A stretch of 64,000 nucleotides of DNA from Deinococcus aquaticus (GCF_028622095.1 NZ_CP115165.1:62001-126000); one strand, 5' to 3'. Positions 1 through 9,351 are shown, counted from the stretch's first letter. Notes: generated from the sequence alone by a model not told the origin. Numbers and translations are program-made.

Positions 1-167
1 CCAAGGGCGCGGGCGACATTCTGGTCGTCGTGGGCGGCGTCATCCCGCAGCAGGACTACGCGGCGCTGCGCGAGGCGGGCGCGGCCGGCATCTTCGGCCC
101 CGGCACGCCCATCCTGAACAGCGCCCGCGAAGTGCTGCGGCTCCTGCGAGACCGCCAGACCGCGTGA
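1..167 (+). CDS. B12-binding C-terminal part of methylmalonyl-CoA mutase family protein (partial)
   Basis: The window opens inside this gene; the reading frame starts at base 3 and stops at TGA 165-167. The last 54 residues ([14 protein letters not shown], then [12 protein letters not shown], then a closing amphipathic helix) are the end of a Rossmann-like cobalamin-binding domain as in the methylmalonyl-CoA mutase C-terminus. The family binds adenosylcobalamin and interconverts methylmalonyl-CoA and succinyl-CoA or related acyl-CoAs. meaB, the mutase chaperone, lies 1.3 kb downstream on the same strand, which fits. A stand-alone small subunit and a full-length mutase cannot be told apart here. 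Confidence 0.85.
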   Translation, partial: KGAGDILVVVGGVIPQQDYAALREAGAAGIFGPGTPILNSAREVLRLLRDRQTA

Positions 168-472
168 GCGATCCCCAGCGCGCCCCGACGTCTGCGCCCC
201 CGCGCGATCACCCGGCCCGGACGTGGCGGGCGGCAGGCTGCGGCGGCATGGCGCTGGGGATGCTGGGGTTCACCGTGGGCGTCCTGCTGGTCCTGCCTTC
301 ACTGGGCACGGGGTTCGTGCTGATCCTTGCGGGCGGCGGCCCGGACGCGACCGACACGCTGCCGGACATCCGCTTCGGCAGCGCACTGGCGTACGGGTCG
401 GGCGTGCTGTTCGTGGTCGGTCTGGTGGCCTTTGCCCTGTCCTGCTGGTTCCGACCGGCCGGTCGTCCGTGA
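164..472 (+). CDS. small two-helix membrane protein, function unknown
   Basis: A 102-residue protein whose GTG start overlaps the mutase stop (GTGA), implying translational coupling. After a polar N-terminus there are two hydrophobic segments, about residues 29-58 and 72-98, with a short acidic loop ([12 protein letters not shown]) between them. No family is recognised. Its stop again overlaps a possible GTG start (469) of the next reading frame, so the four genes to meaB look like one transcript, although nothing in the sequence ties this protein to B12 metabolism. Confidence 0.6.
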   Translation: MSDPQRAPTSAPPRDHPARTWRAAGCGGMALGMLGFTVGVLLVLPSLGTGFVLILAGGGPDATDTLPDIRFGSALAYGSGVLFVVGLVAFALSCWFRPAGRP

Positions 473-519
473 GCCGTCCCGTCTGCAACCCGCGCCGCGC
501 TGGCCGCGTACCTGCCGTC

Positions 520-966
520 ATGAAGCCCTGCACACAGTCCCGCATGATGCCCCGAGTGCTGGCCGTCCTGACCCTAGCTGTCCTGAGTACCTGCGGCGCG
601 GCGGGCCTTCCGCCCGTGCCTTACAGGAACTCGGCGTCCTCTGCTCCGGCGTCTGCGGGGGGCCTGCGGGCCTGCGTGATCGGTGAGACGCTCTACCTGC
701 TGGACAGTGCGGGGCGGGTGCGGAGCCTGTCGTACGCGCGCCTGGTTCCGGACAACACGTTACGGGTGCGGCAGAGTTACGACCGCAACGGGAAGTTGAC
801 GGGTGCGTCGGTGCTGTGGTCGGGCTTCGCGGGTCCCCTGCTGGACGTGCGCGGCGCGTTCGACGGGCGGGGGCGGCTGGTGAAGGAGACGGGATTCCGG
901 GCGAAGGGGATGGGCACGCCTCTCCGGTCCTACCTGCGGGCCGTGCCGAAGGGCCTGAAGTGCTGA
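520..966 (+). CDS. putative exported protein of unknown function
   Basis: A protein of about 148 residues. The ATG at 520 gives a Sec-type signal sequence: basic [12 protein letters not shown], then hydrophobic [17 protein letters not shown]. The LSTC could be an atypical lipobox, with Thr where Gly, Ala or Ser is normal. The mature part holds YD-repeat-like beta strands ([19 protein letters not shown], then [15 protein letters not shown]). In-frame starts at GTG 469 and ATG 541 are possible. It overlaps the next gene by 7 nt. No family recognised. Confidence 0.55.
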   Translation: MKPCTQSRMMPRVLAVLTLAVLSTCGAAGLPPVPYRNSASSAPASAGGLRACVIGETLYLLDSAGRVRSLSYARLVPDNTLRVRQSYDRNGKLTGASVLWSGFAGPLLDVRGAFDGRGRLVKETGFRAKGMGTPLRSYLRAVPKGLKC

Positions 967-1520
967 GGCCGGTGCTGGCGGCGCTCCTGCTGGGTGCGCC
1001 CATGGTGGTGCCAGGAGCGGGGGCAGTGGTGGGGGATGCCATGCTTGCCGGCGGGACGGTCAGGCCGGTCAGCCTCTCCCCTGCCGCGTCCGCGCGGGCG
1101 GTCGTGACTGGAAACGACGCGGCGCTGGGCGGGTGGCGGGCGGTCCAGGGGTCGTCCATGCCGTGCATCATGGACGCCCTCTTCGACGTGCAGACCTGGA
1201 CGGACGCGCGGGGTACCGTTCGGCGGCTGGTGTTCCGCGCCTCGTCCGCCTGGAATCCGGACCGCACGGAGCAGCGCATCGACTGGGACGAGGCGGGCCG
1301 CCCCCGCGCGTACAGCTGGGCGCTGCGCCGCATGTCCGGTCAGGACACGGTGGCTGCGCGGATAGAACTGCTGATCGGCCCGGCCGGGCAGGTCGTGCAG
1401 TCCCGCGAGTGGGGGGCCGTGCAACCCGAGCACCGCATTCCGTGGCCCACCCTGGAGCGGGAACTGCGTCCCGCCGAGCTGATAGAGAGGTACACGTGCC
1501 CGCCGCTCCGCATCCCCTGA
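960..1520 (+). CDS. putative exported protein of unknown function
   Basis: GTG 960 overlaps the end of the preceding gene and gives a hydrophobic N-terminus ([24 protein letters not shown]) like a signal peptide; the ATG at 1002 is an alternative. The body contains strands with D-x-x-G turns ([21 protein letters not shown], then [14 protein letters not shown]) resembling those of its upstream neighbour, so the two may be distant relatives. It overlaps the meaB start by 25 nt. Function unknown. Confidence 0.5.
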   Translation: MLRPVLAALLLGAPMVVPGAGAVVGDAMLAGGTVRPVSLSPAASARAVVTGNDAALGGWRAVQGSSMPCIMDALFDVQTWTDARGTVRRLVFRASSAWNPDRTEQRIDWDEAGRPRAYSWALRRMSGQDTVAARIELLIGPAGQVVQSREWGAVQPEHRIPWPTLERELRPAELIERYTCPPLRIP

Positions 1521-2467
1521 CGCTGCCGCTCCTGTCGGGGAACCGGCGGGCGCTGGCGAAGGCGATCACGCTGTCGGAGTCCACGCGGCCCGAGCATGAG
1601 GCGCAGGCGCAATCACTGCTGTCGGAGGTGCTGCCCCGCGCCGGGCGGTCCATCCGGGTGGGCCTGACGGGCGTGCCGGGCGTGGGCAAGAGCACGTTCA
1701 TCGAGGCGCTGGGGGTGCGGCTGGCCGACGCGGGGCACCGGGTGGCGGTGCTGGCGGTGGACCCCAGCAGCGCCCGCACGGGCGGCAGCATCATGGGTGA
1801 CAAGACCCGCATGCCGCGCCTGACGGTTCACCCGAATGCGTTCATCCGCCCCAGCCCGAGTGGGGGCACGCTGGGCGGCGTGGCGCGCCGCACGCGGGAG
1901 GCGGTGACGCTGTGCGAGGCGGCCGGGTACGACGTGATCCTGGTCGAGACGGTGGGCGTGGGGCAGAGTGAGACGCAGGTGGCGGCCATGACGGACCTGT
2001 TCGTGCTGCTGACCCTCCCGAACGCGGGGGATGAGTTGCAGGGCATCAAGCGCGGGATCATGGAACTCGCGGATATCTGCGTGGTGAACAAGGCCGATAC
2101 GAACCCGCAGGCGGCAGTCCGGGCGCAGACGGAACTGCGCACGGCGCTGACGCTCCTGACGCCGCACGACGCGCCGTGGCGTCCAGTGGCACTGCGGGCC
2201 TCCGCGCTGACGGGCGAGGGGCTGGGCGCCGTGTGGGAGACGGCCGAGCGGTACGCGCAGGAGGTTGATCTGGGGGTGCGGCGGCAGGCACAGGCGGCGC
2301 AGTGGTTCGACGAACTGCTGCGCGAGGCAGCGTGGCGGGCGTTCCGGGCGGGCGTGGACGGCGCGCAGTTGCAGGCGCTGCGGGCGGACGTGGCGGCGGG
2401 GCGGTTGACGGCGGTGCAGGGCGTGTCGGCGCTGCTGGGCGGCCACTCCTCTACCCCTCAGCGTTGA
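1496..2467 (+). CDS. meaB: methylmalonyl-CoA mutase-associated GTPase MeaB
   Basis: About 323 residues, usual length for the MeaB/ArgK family of G3E GTPases that gate cobalamin loading and protect the mutase from inactivation. Visible motifs in order: Walker [10 protein letters not shown], the [18 protein letters not shown] block, ETVGVGQSE (Walker B region), and NKAD for guanine recognition. GTG 1496 is chosen because it trims a long non-homologous in-frame N-terminal extension. Its 3' end overlaps the convergent mpg gene by 17 nt. The mutase domain at the start of the window is the expected partner. Confidence 0.92.
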   Translation: MPAAPHPLTLPLLSGNRRALAKAITLSESTRPEHEAQAQSLLSEVLPRAGRSIRVGLTGVPGVGKSTFIEALGVRLADAGHRVAVLAVDPSSARTGGSIMGDKTRMPRLTVHPNAFIRPSPSGGTLGGVARRTREAVTLCEAAGYDVILVETVGVGQSETQVAAMTDLFVLLTLPNAGDELQGIKRGIMELADICVVNKADTNPQAAVRAQTELRTALTLLTPHDAPWRPVALRASALTGEGLGAVWETAERYAQEVDLGVRRQAQAAQWFDELLREAAWRAFRAGVDGAQLQALRADVAAGRLTAVQGVSALLGGHSSTPQR

Positions 2468-3074
2468 CGGTCAGGTCCATGCTGGGCGTGGCGGGCGACA
2501 CCCAGGGGTTCCCGCGAATGGTGAAGCGCCAGGGGAGGTTGCGCCCTTCGCGGATGCCGATGCGGGCCGTGACCTGCACCTGTTCGTCGGGCAGGGGCGC
2601 GGCGGGCGGCAGCAGGTGCAGTTCGGGGCTGTTCACGGGCTGCCCGGTGATGCGGGCGGGGTCCAGGCCCAGCGCGTAGACGAGTTTGGCGGGGCCGTTG
2701 CTGAGGTCGCGTTCGCGGGTGACGGGCCGGAAGTTCAGCATGTGGCTCAGGCCGTGGGTGGGTTGCAGGGCGCGGATCAGGACGCTGGCGGCCACGCCCT
2801 CTTCACGGCACGCCACCTGAAGCAGCGGGTGGCCGTGCGCAGTCCAGAACAGCCACTGCCCCGGCGGGACAGCCATGTCGGCGCTGCGGGCGGCGTGAAA
2901 GCGTCCGGCGGTGCAGGCGGGGTCGCGGGGGCAGTCGTAGGCTTCGAGTTCCACGATGATTCCCATGAGGCTCTCATGGCCCGGCAGGCTACGGACCAGG
3001 GTGCCGCCCAGCAGGTCCCGGGCGATCCGCACGGGATTCCCGGCGAAATGGGCGGGCGGGAGCGGCGCGGTCAT
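2451..3074 (-). CDS. mpg: 3-methyladenine DNA glycosylase (AAG/Mpg family)
   Basis: A 207-residue protein of the alkyladenine glycosylase fold, which flips out and excises alkylated purines in base excision repair. Family features include [11 protein letters not shown], the catalytic-acid region [14 protein letters not shown] (normally ETEAYxxxxDPAS), and [14 protein letters not shown]. Length matches bacterial members. A TAGGCT box lies six bases before the ATG with no Shine-Dalgarno, so the mRNA is probably leaderless. The gene converges on meaB with overlapping ends. Confidence 0.92.
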   Translation of the reverse strand: MTAPLPPAHFAGNPVRIARDLLGGTLVRSLPGHESLMGIIVELEAYDCPRDPACTAGRFHAARSADMAVPPGQWLFWTAHGHPLLQVACREEGVAASVLIRALQPTHGLSHMLNFRPVTRERDLSNGPAKLVYALGLDPARITGQPVNSPELHLLPPAAPLPDEQVQVTARIGIREGRNLPWRFTIRGNPWVSPATPSMDLTVNAEG

Positions 3075-3367
3075 GCGGCGAGCCTACCGCGCCCGCAGCG
3101 GCCAGCGCCTTCAGGCAACCGCCTCAGGGCGCTCATGAGGGGCGGTTAAGGTGACGGGCCGCCCCCGGTGACCACCGGTCCACATGGGGTTCACCCGTCC
3201 GTCCGTACGGCGCGGCACTTCGCCGGCCCAGCGCACCCGCTGGCCGCGCCGCCCGCCACCTCAGGCGGACTTCCTTTTATCGCGCCGCGCAGCGGCACCC
3301 GGACCCTCGGCCCTGCCGTGTTCCCGGCGTCCCGACTGACGCGACCCCCAACCCTGGAGGTTGACCC

Positions 3368-4900
3368 GTGGTTCTGTACATTTCCATGGCCATCATTGCC
3401 ATCTGCGTGCTGTGGGGCCTGCTGAATCCCGACGGATTCGGCGCGGCCACCACCGCCGCCATGAACTTCACCACCGAGAGCTTCGGCTGGTACTACCTGC
3501 TGGCCGTGCTGGCCTTCCTGATCTTCTGCGTGTACCTGGCGTTCAGCCGGCACGGGAGCGTGAAACTGGGCCGGGACGACGAGGAACCCGAGTTCAGCCG
3601 CACCTCCTGGTTCGCCATGCTGTTCAGCGCCGGCATGGGCATCGGGCTGGTGTTCTGGGGCGTGGCCGAGCCCGTCTCGCACTACCTGACCCCGCCCGGC
3701 AACGTGGAAGCCCAGACGGCCGACGCGGCCCGCACGGCCCTGAAGTACTCGTTCTTCCACTGGGGTCTGCACCCCTGGGCGATCTACAGCGTGGTCGCCC
3801 TGAGCATCGCTTACTTCTCGTTCCGGCGCGGCGAGAAGGCCCTGATCAGCCGCACCTTCCGGCCCCTGCTGGGCGACCGGGTCGAGGGCCCCATCGGGAA
3901 ACTGATCGACGTGCTGGCGATCATCGCGACCGTGTTCGGTGTGGCGGCCTCGCTGGGTTTCGGGGCAGTGCAGATCAATAGTGGCCTGAACAGCGCGTTC
4001 GGTCTCAGCGTGGGCGTTCCCACGCAACTGGCGATCATCGGGGCGGTCACGATCCTGTATCTGATCAGCGCCTCAAGTGGCCTGACCAGAGGCATTCAGA
4101 TGCTCTCGAACACCAACATGGTGCTGGCCGCGCTGCTGATGCTGGCCGTGTTCGTGCTGGGCCCCACGCGCTTCCTGCTGGAGACCTTCACCACCAGCGT
4201 CGGCGGGTACGCGCAGGACCTCATCAGCATGAGTACCCGCCTGACCCCGTTCAGCGGGAACACCTGGGTGGGCGGCTGGACACTGTTCTACTGGGCGTGG
4301 TGGATCGCCTGGGCTCCGTTCGTGGGGCTGTTCATCGCGCGCATCTCGCGCGGGCGGACCATCAAGGAATTCGTGACCGGCGTGCTGCTGGTCCCCAGCC
4401 TCGTGAGTTTCGCGTGGTTCAGCGTGTTCGGCGGCAGCGCCCTGCAGAAATCCCTGACTGGCGACAGCGCGGTCATGGACGCCACGAAAGCCGACGTGTC
4501 CACCGCGCTGTTCGCGCTGCTGGGGCACTTCCCCCTGAGCGGCGTGCTGGTCGTCCTGGCGACGCTGCTGATCGCGTCGTTCTTCATTACCAGCGCCGAC
4601 TCGGCCACGTACGTGCTGGGCAGCCTGTCCAGCGAGGGCAGCGAGAATCCCAGTGGGCGCATCAAGTTCGGCTGGGGCGTGCTGCAGAGCCTGATCGCGG
4701 TGGCCCTGCTGCTCAGCGGCGGCCTGGGCGGCCTGCAGAACGCCAGTATCGTGGCGGCCCTGCCGTTCAGCGTGATCATGCTGGGCATGTGCGTGTCGCT
4801 GATGCGCGCCCTGCAGAGCGAGAACCGCACGCCCCGCCCCGCCAAAGCGGTCCCCTCCCCCACCGATCCCGCCCAACCGGTCACCCCACCCACCCCCTGA
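3368..4900 (+). CDS. BCCT-family transporter (betaine/carnitine/choline type)
   Basis: A 510-residue, 12-helix secondary transporter. The signature SAGMGIGLVFWGVAEP (about residues 78-93) and the helix WAWWIAWAPFVGLFIARISRG are diagnostic for the BCCT family, which imports quaternary ammonium osmolytes such as glycine betaine with Na+ or H+. The GTG start has GGAGG seven bases upstream, so this gene is translated from a leadered mRNA, unlike many neighbours. The C-terminal tail is short and proline-rich, without the long osmosensing extension of BetP. Substrate cannot be read from sequence. A hairpin terminator follows at 4907-4956. Confidence 0.92.
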   Translation: MVLYISMAIIAICVLWGLLNPDGFGAATTAAMNFTTESFGWYYLLAVLAFLIFCVYLAFSRHGSVKLGRDDEEPEFSRTSWFAMLFSAGMGIGLVFWGVAEPVSHYLTPPGNVEAQTADAARTALKYSFFHWGLHPWAIYSVVALSIAYFSFRRGEKALISRTFRPLLGDRVEGPIGKLIDVLAIIATVFGVAASLGFGAVQINSGLNSAFGLSVGVPTQLAIIGAVTILYLISASSGLTRGIQMLSNTNMVLAALLMLAVFVLGPTRFLLETFTTSVGGYAQDLISMSTRLTPFSGNTWVGGWTLFYWAWWIAWAPFVGLFIARISRGRTIKEFVTGVLLVPSLVSFAWFSVFGGSALQKSLTGDSAVMDATKADVSTALFALLGHFPLSGVLVVLATLLIASFFITSADSATYVLGSLSSEGSENPSGRIKFGWGVLQSLIAVALLLSGGLGGLQNASIVAALPFSVIMLGMCVSLMRALQSENRTPRPAKAVPSPTDPAQPVTPPTP

Positions 4901-4906
4901 GCCGGG

Positions 4907-4956
4907 AACGATCAAGCGGGGTCACCTCCATCCACCGGAGGCGGCCCCGCTTCGTT
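4907..4956. terminator. bidirectional terminator hairpin
   Basis: Outer stem AAGCGGGG/CCCCGCTT and inner stem CCTCC/GGAGG form a two-tier hairpin between the convergent BCCT gene and UPF0316 gene. Flanking AACG/CGTT may extend it. No long T run. Confidence 0.75.
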
Positions 4957-4976
4957 GCCTGTCCACTCACTACTGC

Positions 4977-5543
4977 CTACTTCCGGATCATCCGGAAGCG
5001 CCGCGACAGGCGGTCCTCGCGGGTGGCGACCTCCTGAAGCTGCGCGGTGGTGACTTCCTCGACCGTGATGAACGCCCTGGGGTACGTGCCCTCGATGACG
5101 CGCAGCGCGGCGCGGAGTTTCTTGCGGGCGATCACGCTGAACATCACGCGGACCTCGCCGTCGCGGCCGCTGGCGTTCACGGTGGTCACGAAAAACCCGG
5201 CCTGCCGCAGCGCCTCCTGCACGTCCGGGGCACTGACGGGCACGATCACGCGCAGCACGACCTTCCCGACCGCCAGCCAGCGTTCGATGTTCGCGCCCAG
5301 CATGGTGCCGGTGGCGTACCCGCCGGCGTACGCGACGAACTGCAGTGGGCTTTCCAGTTTGCCGAGCACCTGCGCGGCCGCCGCGAGCCAGATGATGGAC
5401 TCGAAGAAACTCAGGACGCCTGCCATGCGGCGTTTCCCGCGGACCAGCATGCCGATCCGCAGGGTGCCCAGCAACACGTCTGCGATTCTGAGAGCGAAGA
5501 TGAGCAGTGCGCCCATCAGCATGTCCAGGGTCAGGCCTTCCAC
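4977..5543 (-). CDS. UPF0316 family membrane protein (DUF5698/DUF2179 type)
   Basis: 188 residues: three hydrophobic segments in the first 95 residues (MLMGALLIFALRIADVLLG, VLSFFESIIWLAAAAQVLG, FVAYAGGYATGTMLGANIE) followed by a soluble C-terminal domain with the DUF2179 pattern (VLRVIVPVSAPDVQEALRQAGF, then VMFSVIARKKLRAALRVIE). The family is widespread and functionally uncharacterised; DUF2179 folds like a small-ligand-binding regulatory domain. GTG start with TAGGCT six bases upstream, suggesting a leaderless transcript. Confidence 0.85.
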   Translation of the reverse strand: MEGLTLDMLMGALLIFALRIADVLLGTLRIGMLVRGKRRMAGVLSFFESIIWLAAAAQVLGKLESPLQFVAYAGGYATGTMLGANIERWLAVGKVVLRVIVPVSAPDVQEALRQAGFFVTTVNASGRDGEVRVMFSVIARKKLRAALRVIEGTYPRAFITVEEVTTAQLQEVATREDRLSRRFRMIRK

Positions 5544-5577
5544 GCCCGCAGCCTAGGTAAGGCCCGCATGAGAAGGG

Positions 5578-5949
5578 TCAGCGGCGCGACACCAGCAGGG
5601 TCAGCCCGTAGGCGGCCGTGCTCAGCCCCAGCGCACTCCACTGGACAGGAGACAGAGGCTGTCCCAGGACCAGTTGCAGCGTACTGTGCGACACCGACAC
5701 GGTCCACAGGGTCAGCATGACCGGCCACGCCGGCCACGCGCCGGGAATCGCGCGCGTGCGCCACACGTTCACGGCGGTCCAGATCAGCCCGGCGACCGGC
5801 AGCGCCGCGAGGGCCAGCCGCGCGGCCCGGTCGTCCGGGATGATCAGCAGGGACATGGTGTTCGCCGCCACGGCGAAGGTCAAGATCACCAGGAACAGGG
5901 CGCCCGTGCTCACGCTGGGGGCCGGGCCGGAGTGTCCGGAATCAGTCAT
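5578..5949 (-). CDS. four-helix membrane protein, function unknown
   Basis: 123 residues with four predicted membrane segments ([75 protein letters not shown]). It starts 4 nt after the ABC ATPase stop and also has its own TACGCT box six bases before the ATG, so it may be expressed both with the ABC operon and alone. No family recognised. Confidence 0.65.
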   Translation of the reverse strand: MTDSGHSGPAPSVSTGALFLVILTFAVAANTMSLLIIPDDRAARLALAALPVAGLIWTAVNVWRTRAIPGAWPAWPVMLTLWTVSVSHSTLQLVLGQPLSPVQWSALGLSTAAYGLTLLVSRR

Positions 5950-5953
5950 GCGG

Positions 5954-6910
5954 TCAGCGTACCCCGGCGTGCAGCAGGTCCTGCTCGTAGATGCGGCGGA
6001 TAGTGGTGTCGATGTCGGGTTCGCGGACGGTGAGGTCGCGGATGGGCGCGTGCGCGGTGATCAGCGCGACGGGCGCGGCGGCCGGGCCGTGGAAGGCGTA
6101 CACGGCGCGCACGCCGCCTGCGCTCAGCAGGTCCAGGCCCGGAATGCGCGGGTCAGCGGGCGGGATTTCGAAGTCCACCTGCACCTCGCGCGCGCCGCCG
6201 TAACGGGCTTGCAGGTCGTTCAGCTGCCCGTCGAACAGCAGTTGCCCGTGGTCGATGATCATGACGCGCCCGGCGAGGCGCTGCACGTCGGTCAGGTCGT
6301 GCGTGGTGAGCAGCACGGTCACGCCGCGTTCCCGCGCGATGTGCGCCACGAACTCGCGCACGCGTTCCCGGGCGACCACGTCCAGGCCGACGGTCGGTTC
6401 ATCCAGGAACAGCAGTTCCGGGTCGTGCAGCAGCGCGGCGGCCAGGTCGGCGCGCATGCGCTGGCCCAGGCTCAGGGAGCGGGCGGGCGTGTTCAGGAAT
6501 GGGCCGAGGTCCAGCAGGTCCGTGAACAGCGCGAGGTTCTCGCGGAAGCGGCCCTGCGGCACGCGGTACACGTGGCGCAGCAGTTCCAGGCTCTCGCGGA
6601 CGGGCAGGTCCCACCACAGCGTGGTGCGTTGCCCGAACACCGCGCCCAGCCGCGCGACGTGCTCGCGGCGGTGCTTCCAGGGGGTCAGGCCGCCGACCGT
6701 GACCTCGCCGCTGTCGGGGACGAGCAGGCCGGTCAGGACCTTGATGGTGGTGCTTTTGCCCGCGCCGTTCGGGCCGAGGTACCCGACGATCTCGCCGCGC
6801 CCGACGCTGAAACTGATGTCCCGGACGGCGGTCATGATGCCGATGCTGGGTGACAGCAGGCCGCCCTGCCGGACCCTGAAGGATTTACTGAGGTGCTGAA
6901 CTTCGATCAT
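5954..6910 (-). CDS. ABC-2 type exporter ATP-binding protein
   Basis: 318-residue ATPase of the COG4586 type. Walker A LGPNGAGKSTT, Q-loop AVFGQRTTLWWDLP, signature LSLGQRMR, Walker B LLFLDEPTVGLD and the switch His in TTHDL are present. The C-terminal 90 residues (EVQVDFEIPPADP onwards) form the accessory domain typical of this group. It is the third gene of an operon with two ABC-2 permeases. AGGAG lies 8 nt before ATG 6910. Substrate unknown; lipid or peptide export is possible. Confidence 0.9.
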   Translation of the reverse strand: MIEVQHLSKSFRVRQGGLLSPSIGIMTAVRDISFSVGRGEIVGYLGPNGAGKSTTIKVLTGLLVPDSGEVTVGGLTPWKHRREHVARLGAVFGQRTTLWWDLPVRESLELLRHVYRVPQGRFRENLALFTDLLDLGPFLNTPARSLSLGQRMRADLAAALLHDPELLFLDEPTVGLDVVARERVREFVAHIARERGVTVLLTTHDLTDVQRLAGRVMIIDHGQLLFDGQLNDLQARYGGAREVQVDFEIPPADPRIPGLDLLSAGGVRAVYAFHGPAAAPVALITAHAPIRDLTVREPDIDTTIRRIYEQDLLHAGVR

Positions 6911-6925
6911 GCTTGAACTCCTGCT

Positions 6926-6984
6926 CTGAACGCCCGTTCTGAAGGCGCGCCCTGCATTCCTGCTGTGGGGTGCGGGGCGTTCAG
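6926..6984 (-). promoter_or_regulatory. inverted repeat between permease and ATPase genes
   Basis: CTGAACGCCC (6926-6935) and GGGCGTTCAG (6975-6984) are perfect 10-bp inverted repeats around a 39-nt loop within the 106-nt gap between the second permease gene and the ATPase gene. In the transcript they could form a stem immediately before the ATPase ribosome-binding site, for example to tune subunit ratio or protect an mRNA end. Confidence 0.45.
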
Positions 6985-7016
6985 GGTAGCGCGGGGTGGG
7001 TGGTGAGGAACGCCGG

Positions 7017-7877
7017 TCACGTGCCCGTGCCCTGGTAGTGGCGCACGCCGAACCGGAAGAAACTCAGTGCGGCGCTCAGGGCCAGCAGGCCCACCGGGAG
7101 CGGCAGCAGCGCGGCCCAGTCGGGCAGGCCGTCCGGGAGGGGGCGGCCCAGGACGCGCAGCACCGGGAAGTACGACAGGAACGCCGCCGGAATGATGAAC
7201 GTGAAGGTGCGGCGCAGCGCGCGGCCGTAGATGTCCATGGGGTAACTGATCAGCGTGCGGCCCCCGTACGTCAGGACGTTCATGGCTTCCACGCTGTCCA
7301 CCGTCCAGAAGGTCAGGGTGCCGCCCACCACGAACAGCGCGCCGAAGAAGGCGATCATGCCCAGCACGGACGACAGCAGCAGCAGCGCCGTTTCTGCGTT
7401 CAGGGACAGGCCGGCGTGAGTCAGACCGTACCCGGCGATGGCGGCGGCCAGGACGACGCGGGCCACGCGGCGCAGCGCGAAGTCCGAGGCAAACACCTGC
7501 AGGGGCAGCGGGCCCGGGCGAAGCAGGAAGGTGCTGAAACTGCCGCTGCGAACGTGCCCGGACAGGTTCGGGGCGTCGAAGCCGCCGAAGAGGATGTCCA
7601 TCAGCACGAACGCGAGTTCCGCCAGGCCGTACAGCAGGCACACCTCACCCAGCGTCCAACCGCTGAGACTGCCGAAGCGGGGCAGGACCAGGGCCAGCGC
7701 GGCGAACTCGGCGGCCGTGATCAGCAGGGTGCCCAGCGAATCCAGCAGGAACGACGTGCGGTACGCGCCCTGCGAGCGGACCTGCGCGCCCAGCAGCCGG
7801 AAGTACAGGCGGGTGTGGTGGCGCAGGGAGTCCAGTGATCCGCCTGACCGGCGACCTTCCGTGTGGCCGCTAGCCAC
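7017..7877 (-). CDS. ABC-2 type exporter permease (second subunit)
   Basis: 286 residues with about six membrane segments, beginning with a cytoplasmic stretch HHTRLYFRLLGAQVRSQGAYRTSF that precedes the first helix, as in the COG3694 permease family. GTG 7877 overlaps the end of the upstream permease by 8 nt, so the two are translationally coupled and probably form a heterodimeric channel served by the downstream ATPase. Confidence 0.85.
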   Translation of the reverse strand: MASGHTEGRRSGGSLDSLRHHTRLYFRLLGAQVRSQGAYRTSFLLDSLGTLLITAAEFAALALVLPRFGSLSGWTLGEVCLLYGLAELAFVLMDILFGGFDAPNLSGHVRSGSFSTFLLRPGPLPLQVFASDFALRRVARVVLAAAIAGYGLTHAGLSLNAETALLLLSSVLGMIAFFGALFVVGGTLTFWTVDSVEAMNVLTYGGRTLISYPMDIYGRALRRTFTFIIPAAFLSYFPVLRVLGRPLPDGLPDWAALLPLPVGLLALSAALSFFRFGVRHYQGTGT

Positions 7878-8733
7878 CGGCGACCTCCAGCCGCCGCAGT
7901 CCGCGCCGCAGTGTGAAGGCAGTCAGGGCCAGCAGCGCGGCCGTCCAGGCCAGTTGCGTGCCCAGGGCCACCCAGGCGCCGGGACCACTCCTGAGGCCCA
8001 GCCAGAGTTCCACGGTGGTGTTCAGCATGGACGGAAAGGGCGTGCAGGCCAGCGCCGCCTGCGCCCACGCCGGGAAGAACGCCAGCGGCATCAGGAACCC
8101 GCAGCCCAGGCCCAGCAGCGCCCACGCGAACCGGCCGAACCCGGCGGCGTCCGGGGACCAGAACGCCGCGCAGTTCACCAGGAAGCGGAACAGGAACCCG
8201 CACGCCCAGGCCAGCGCGGCGCTCAGGATCGTCTGAGTCCACGCGAGCGGCCCGGCTGGCCAGTGCAGGCCGCCGCCCGTGAACGCCGCGCCCACTTGAA
8301 AGATCAGCAGCATCGGCAGGCCGCGCAGCACGAACTGCGCCGCCGCCCGCCCGGCGTCCTGCGCGGCCCAGAAGCCCAGCAGGTTCATGGGGCGCAGCAG
8401 GTCCGTGCCGACCTCGCCCCGGTGAATGGTGCGCATGAAGTCCGTCCAGCCGAACAGGGCCAGCGCCACGATGAACGCCTGCGTCAGCGCGGTGTACGTG
8501 ACGGCGTCGGTCACGCTGTACCCGGCCACCTGCGGGCGCACCCCGAACAGCGCGGCCAGGACCGACACCCGCAGCAGCCCGAAAAAGGCGTTGGTGACGA
8601 CTCCCCACAGGGCCGCCTGCGGGTACGCGAAGGGCCGCCGGAAGCCCAGCCGCGCCACGGCGGCGTACAGCGCCGCGCCGGAACCGGCCGCGCCCGCGTG
8701 ACGCTGCGGAACGGGCGGTAAGTGAATGGTCAT
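7870..8733 (-). CDS. ABC-2 type exporter permease (first subunit)
   Basis: 287 residues, six predicted membrane helices, COG4587-like (FAYPQAALWGVVTNAFFGLLRVSVLAALFG; TALTQAFIVALALFGWTDFMRTIHRGEVGTDLLRPMNLLG). First gene of the permease-permease-ATPase operon. A purine-rich GGGGGAG lies about 6-12 nt upstream of the ATG, indicating a leadered message. The upstream intergenic region carries a repeat element (8920-9051). Confidence 0.87.
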   Translation of the reverse strand: MTIHLPPVPQRHAGAAGSGAALYAAVARLGFRRPFAYPQAALWGVVTNAFFGLLRVSVLAALFGVRPQVAGYSVTDAVTYTALTQAFIVALALFGWTDFMRTIHRGEVGTDLLRPMNLLGFWAAQDAGRAAAQFVLRGLPMLLIFQVGAAFTGGGLHWPAGPLAWTQTILSAALAWACGFLFRFLVNCAAFWSPDAAGFGRFAWALLGLGCGFLMPLAFFPAWAQAALACTPFPSMLNTTVELWLGLRSGPGAWVALGTQLAWTAALLALTAFTLRRGLRRLEVAGG

Positions 8734-8916
8734 GAGTGCTCCCCCTCTCCAGAGACCGGGCCCTGCGCGCAGGCTTCCCGGTTGCCGAACTGGAAGCGGT
8801 CAGCCTACCCGAGCGGCCCCGCAGGCGAAATACGCCGCATGGCAGAGGAGGCGTGACAGAGCGAGCCCGCCGGGTGGAAGCGGCTGTGTGGACGTGGATG
8901 TGGGGGAGTGGCCGGG

Positions 8917-9054
8917 TGATACGGATTCCGTCTGTTTCGTTAACAACCCGGAAGAACACCGGGTTGCCAACTCCACGCCCGGAATCCGCTTGTCTCCCAC
9001 TCGCTCCGCTCGGATTGAACGGTTTTGCAAACCATTCAATCGGAGTCCGTATGA
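8917..9054 (+). mobile_element. TNA-MITE copy 1 (full, L to R)
   Basis: Element 8920-9051 (132 bp) between two TGA triplets (8917-8919, 9052-9054). Left end TACGGATTCCG, right end CGGAGTCCGTA (inverted repeat of TACGGACTCCG). L hairpin: GTTAACAACCCGG/CCGGGTTGCCAAC around an AAGAACA loop. R hairpin: GATTGAAC.GGTT/AACC.ATTCAATC around TTGC. It sits in the 618-bp gene-free region between the divergent ABC exporter and DUF937 genes. No ORF. Confidence 0.92.
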
Positions 9055-9227
9055 GTGGGCCTCCCGGTACCCCCACCCACTCCCCCACCGGGGAGATCCG
9101 CGCGCACCGGGGGCCGGGTGGGCCGCAGGGGGTACGCTGGGGGCTACAGCGGTTCCGTCTGACCGGGGATGCGTGCCTGGGCAGGTCCTGCGGGGCCGCT
9201 GGCTTCCCCACCACGCACTGGGAGTAC

Positions 9228-9295
9228 AGTTCCTTCAACCCCCAGTTCCACTGCATTCCCAGCTCCACTGCATTCGCGGTTCCACTCCCTACCGT
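9228..9295 (+). repeat. 17-bp degenerate tandem repeat, about four units
   Basis: Units with the core GTTCCACTGCATTC start at about 9245, 9262 and 9279, with a more diverged unit (GTTCCTTCAACCCCCA) before them. The array lies 57-124 bp upstream of the DUF937 start. The rest of 9055-9227 shows nothing recognisable beyond GC-rich sequence. Confidence 0.6.
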
Positions 9296-9351
9296 CCCCT
9301 CACCTACCCGCACGGACCACCGGCCACACGCGCCGGAACAGGAGGCACATC

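Noticed and set aside
7721..9313. 530-codon minus-strand frame spanning the ABC permeases, a repeat element and intergenic DNA
   Set aside because: Crosses a repeat element and two real genes in another frame, with no recognisable domain.
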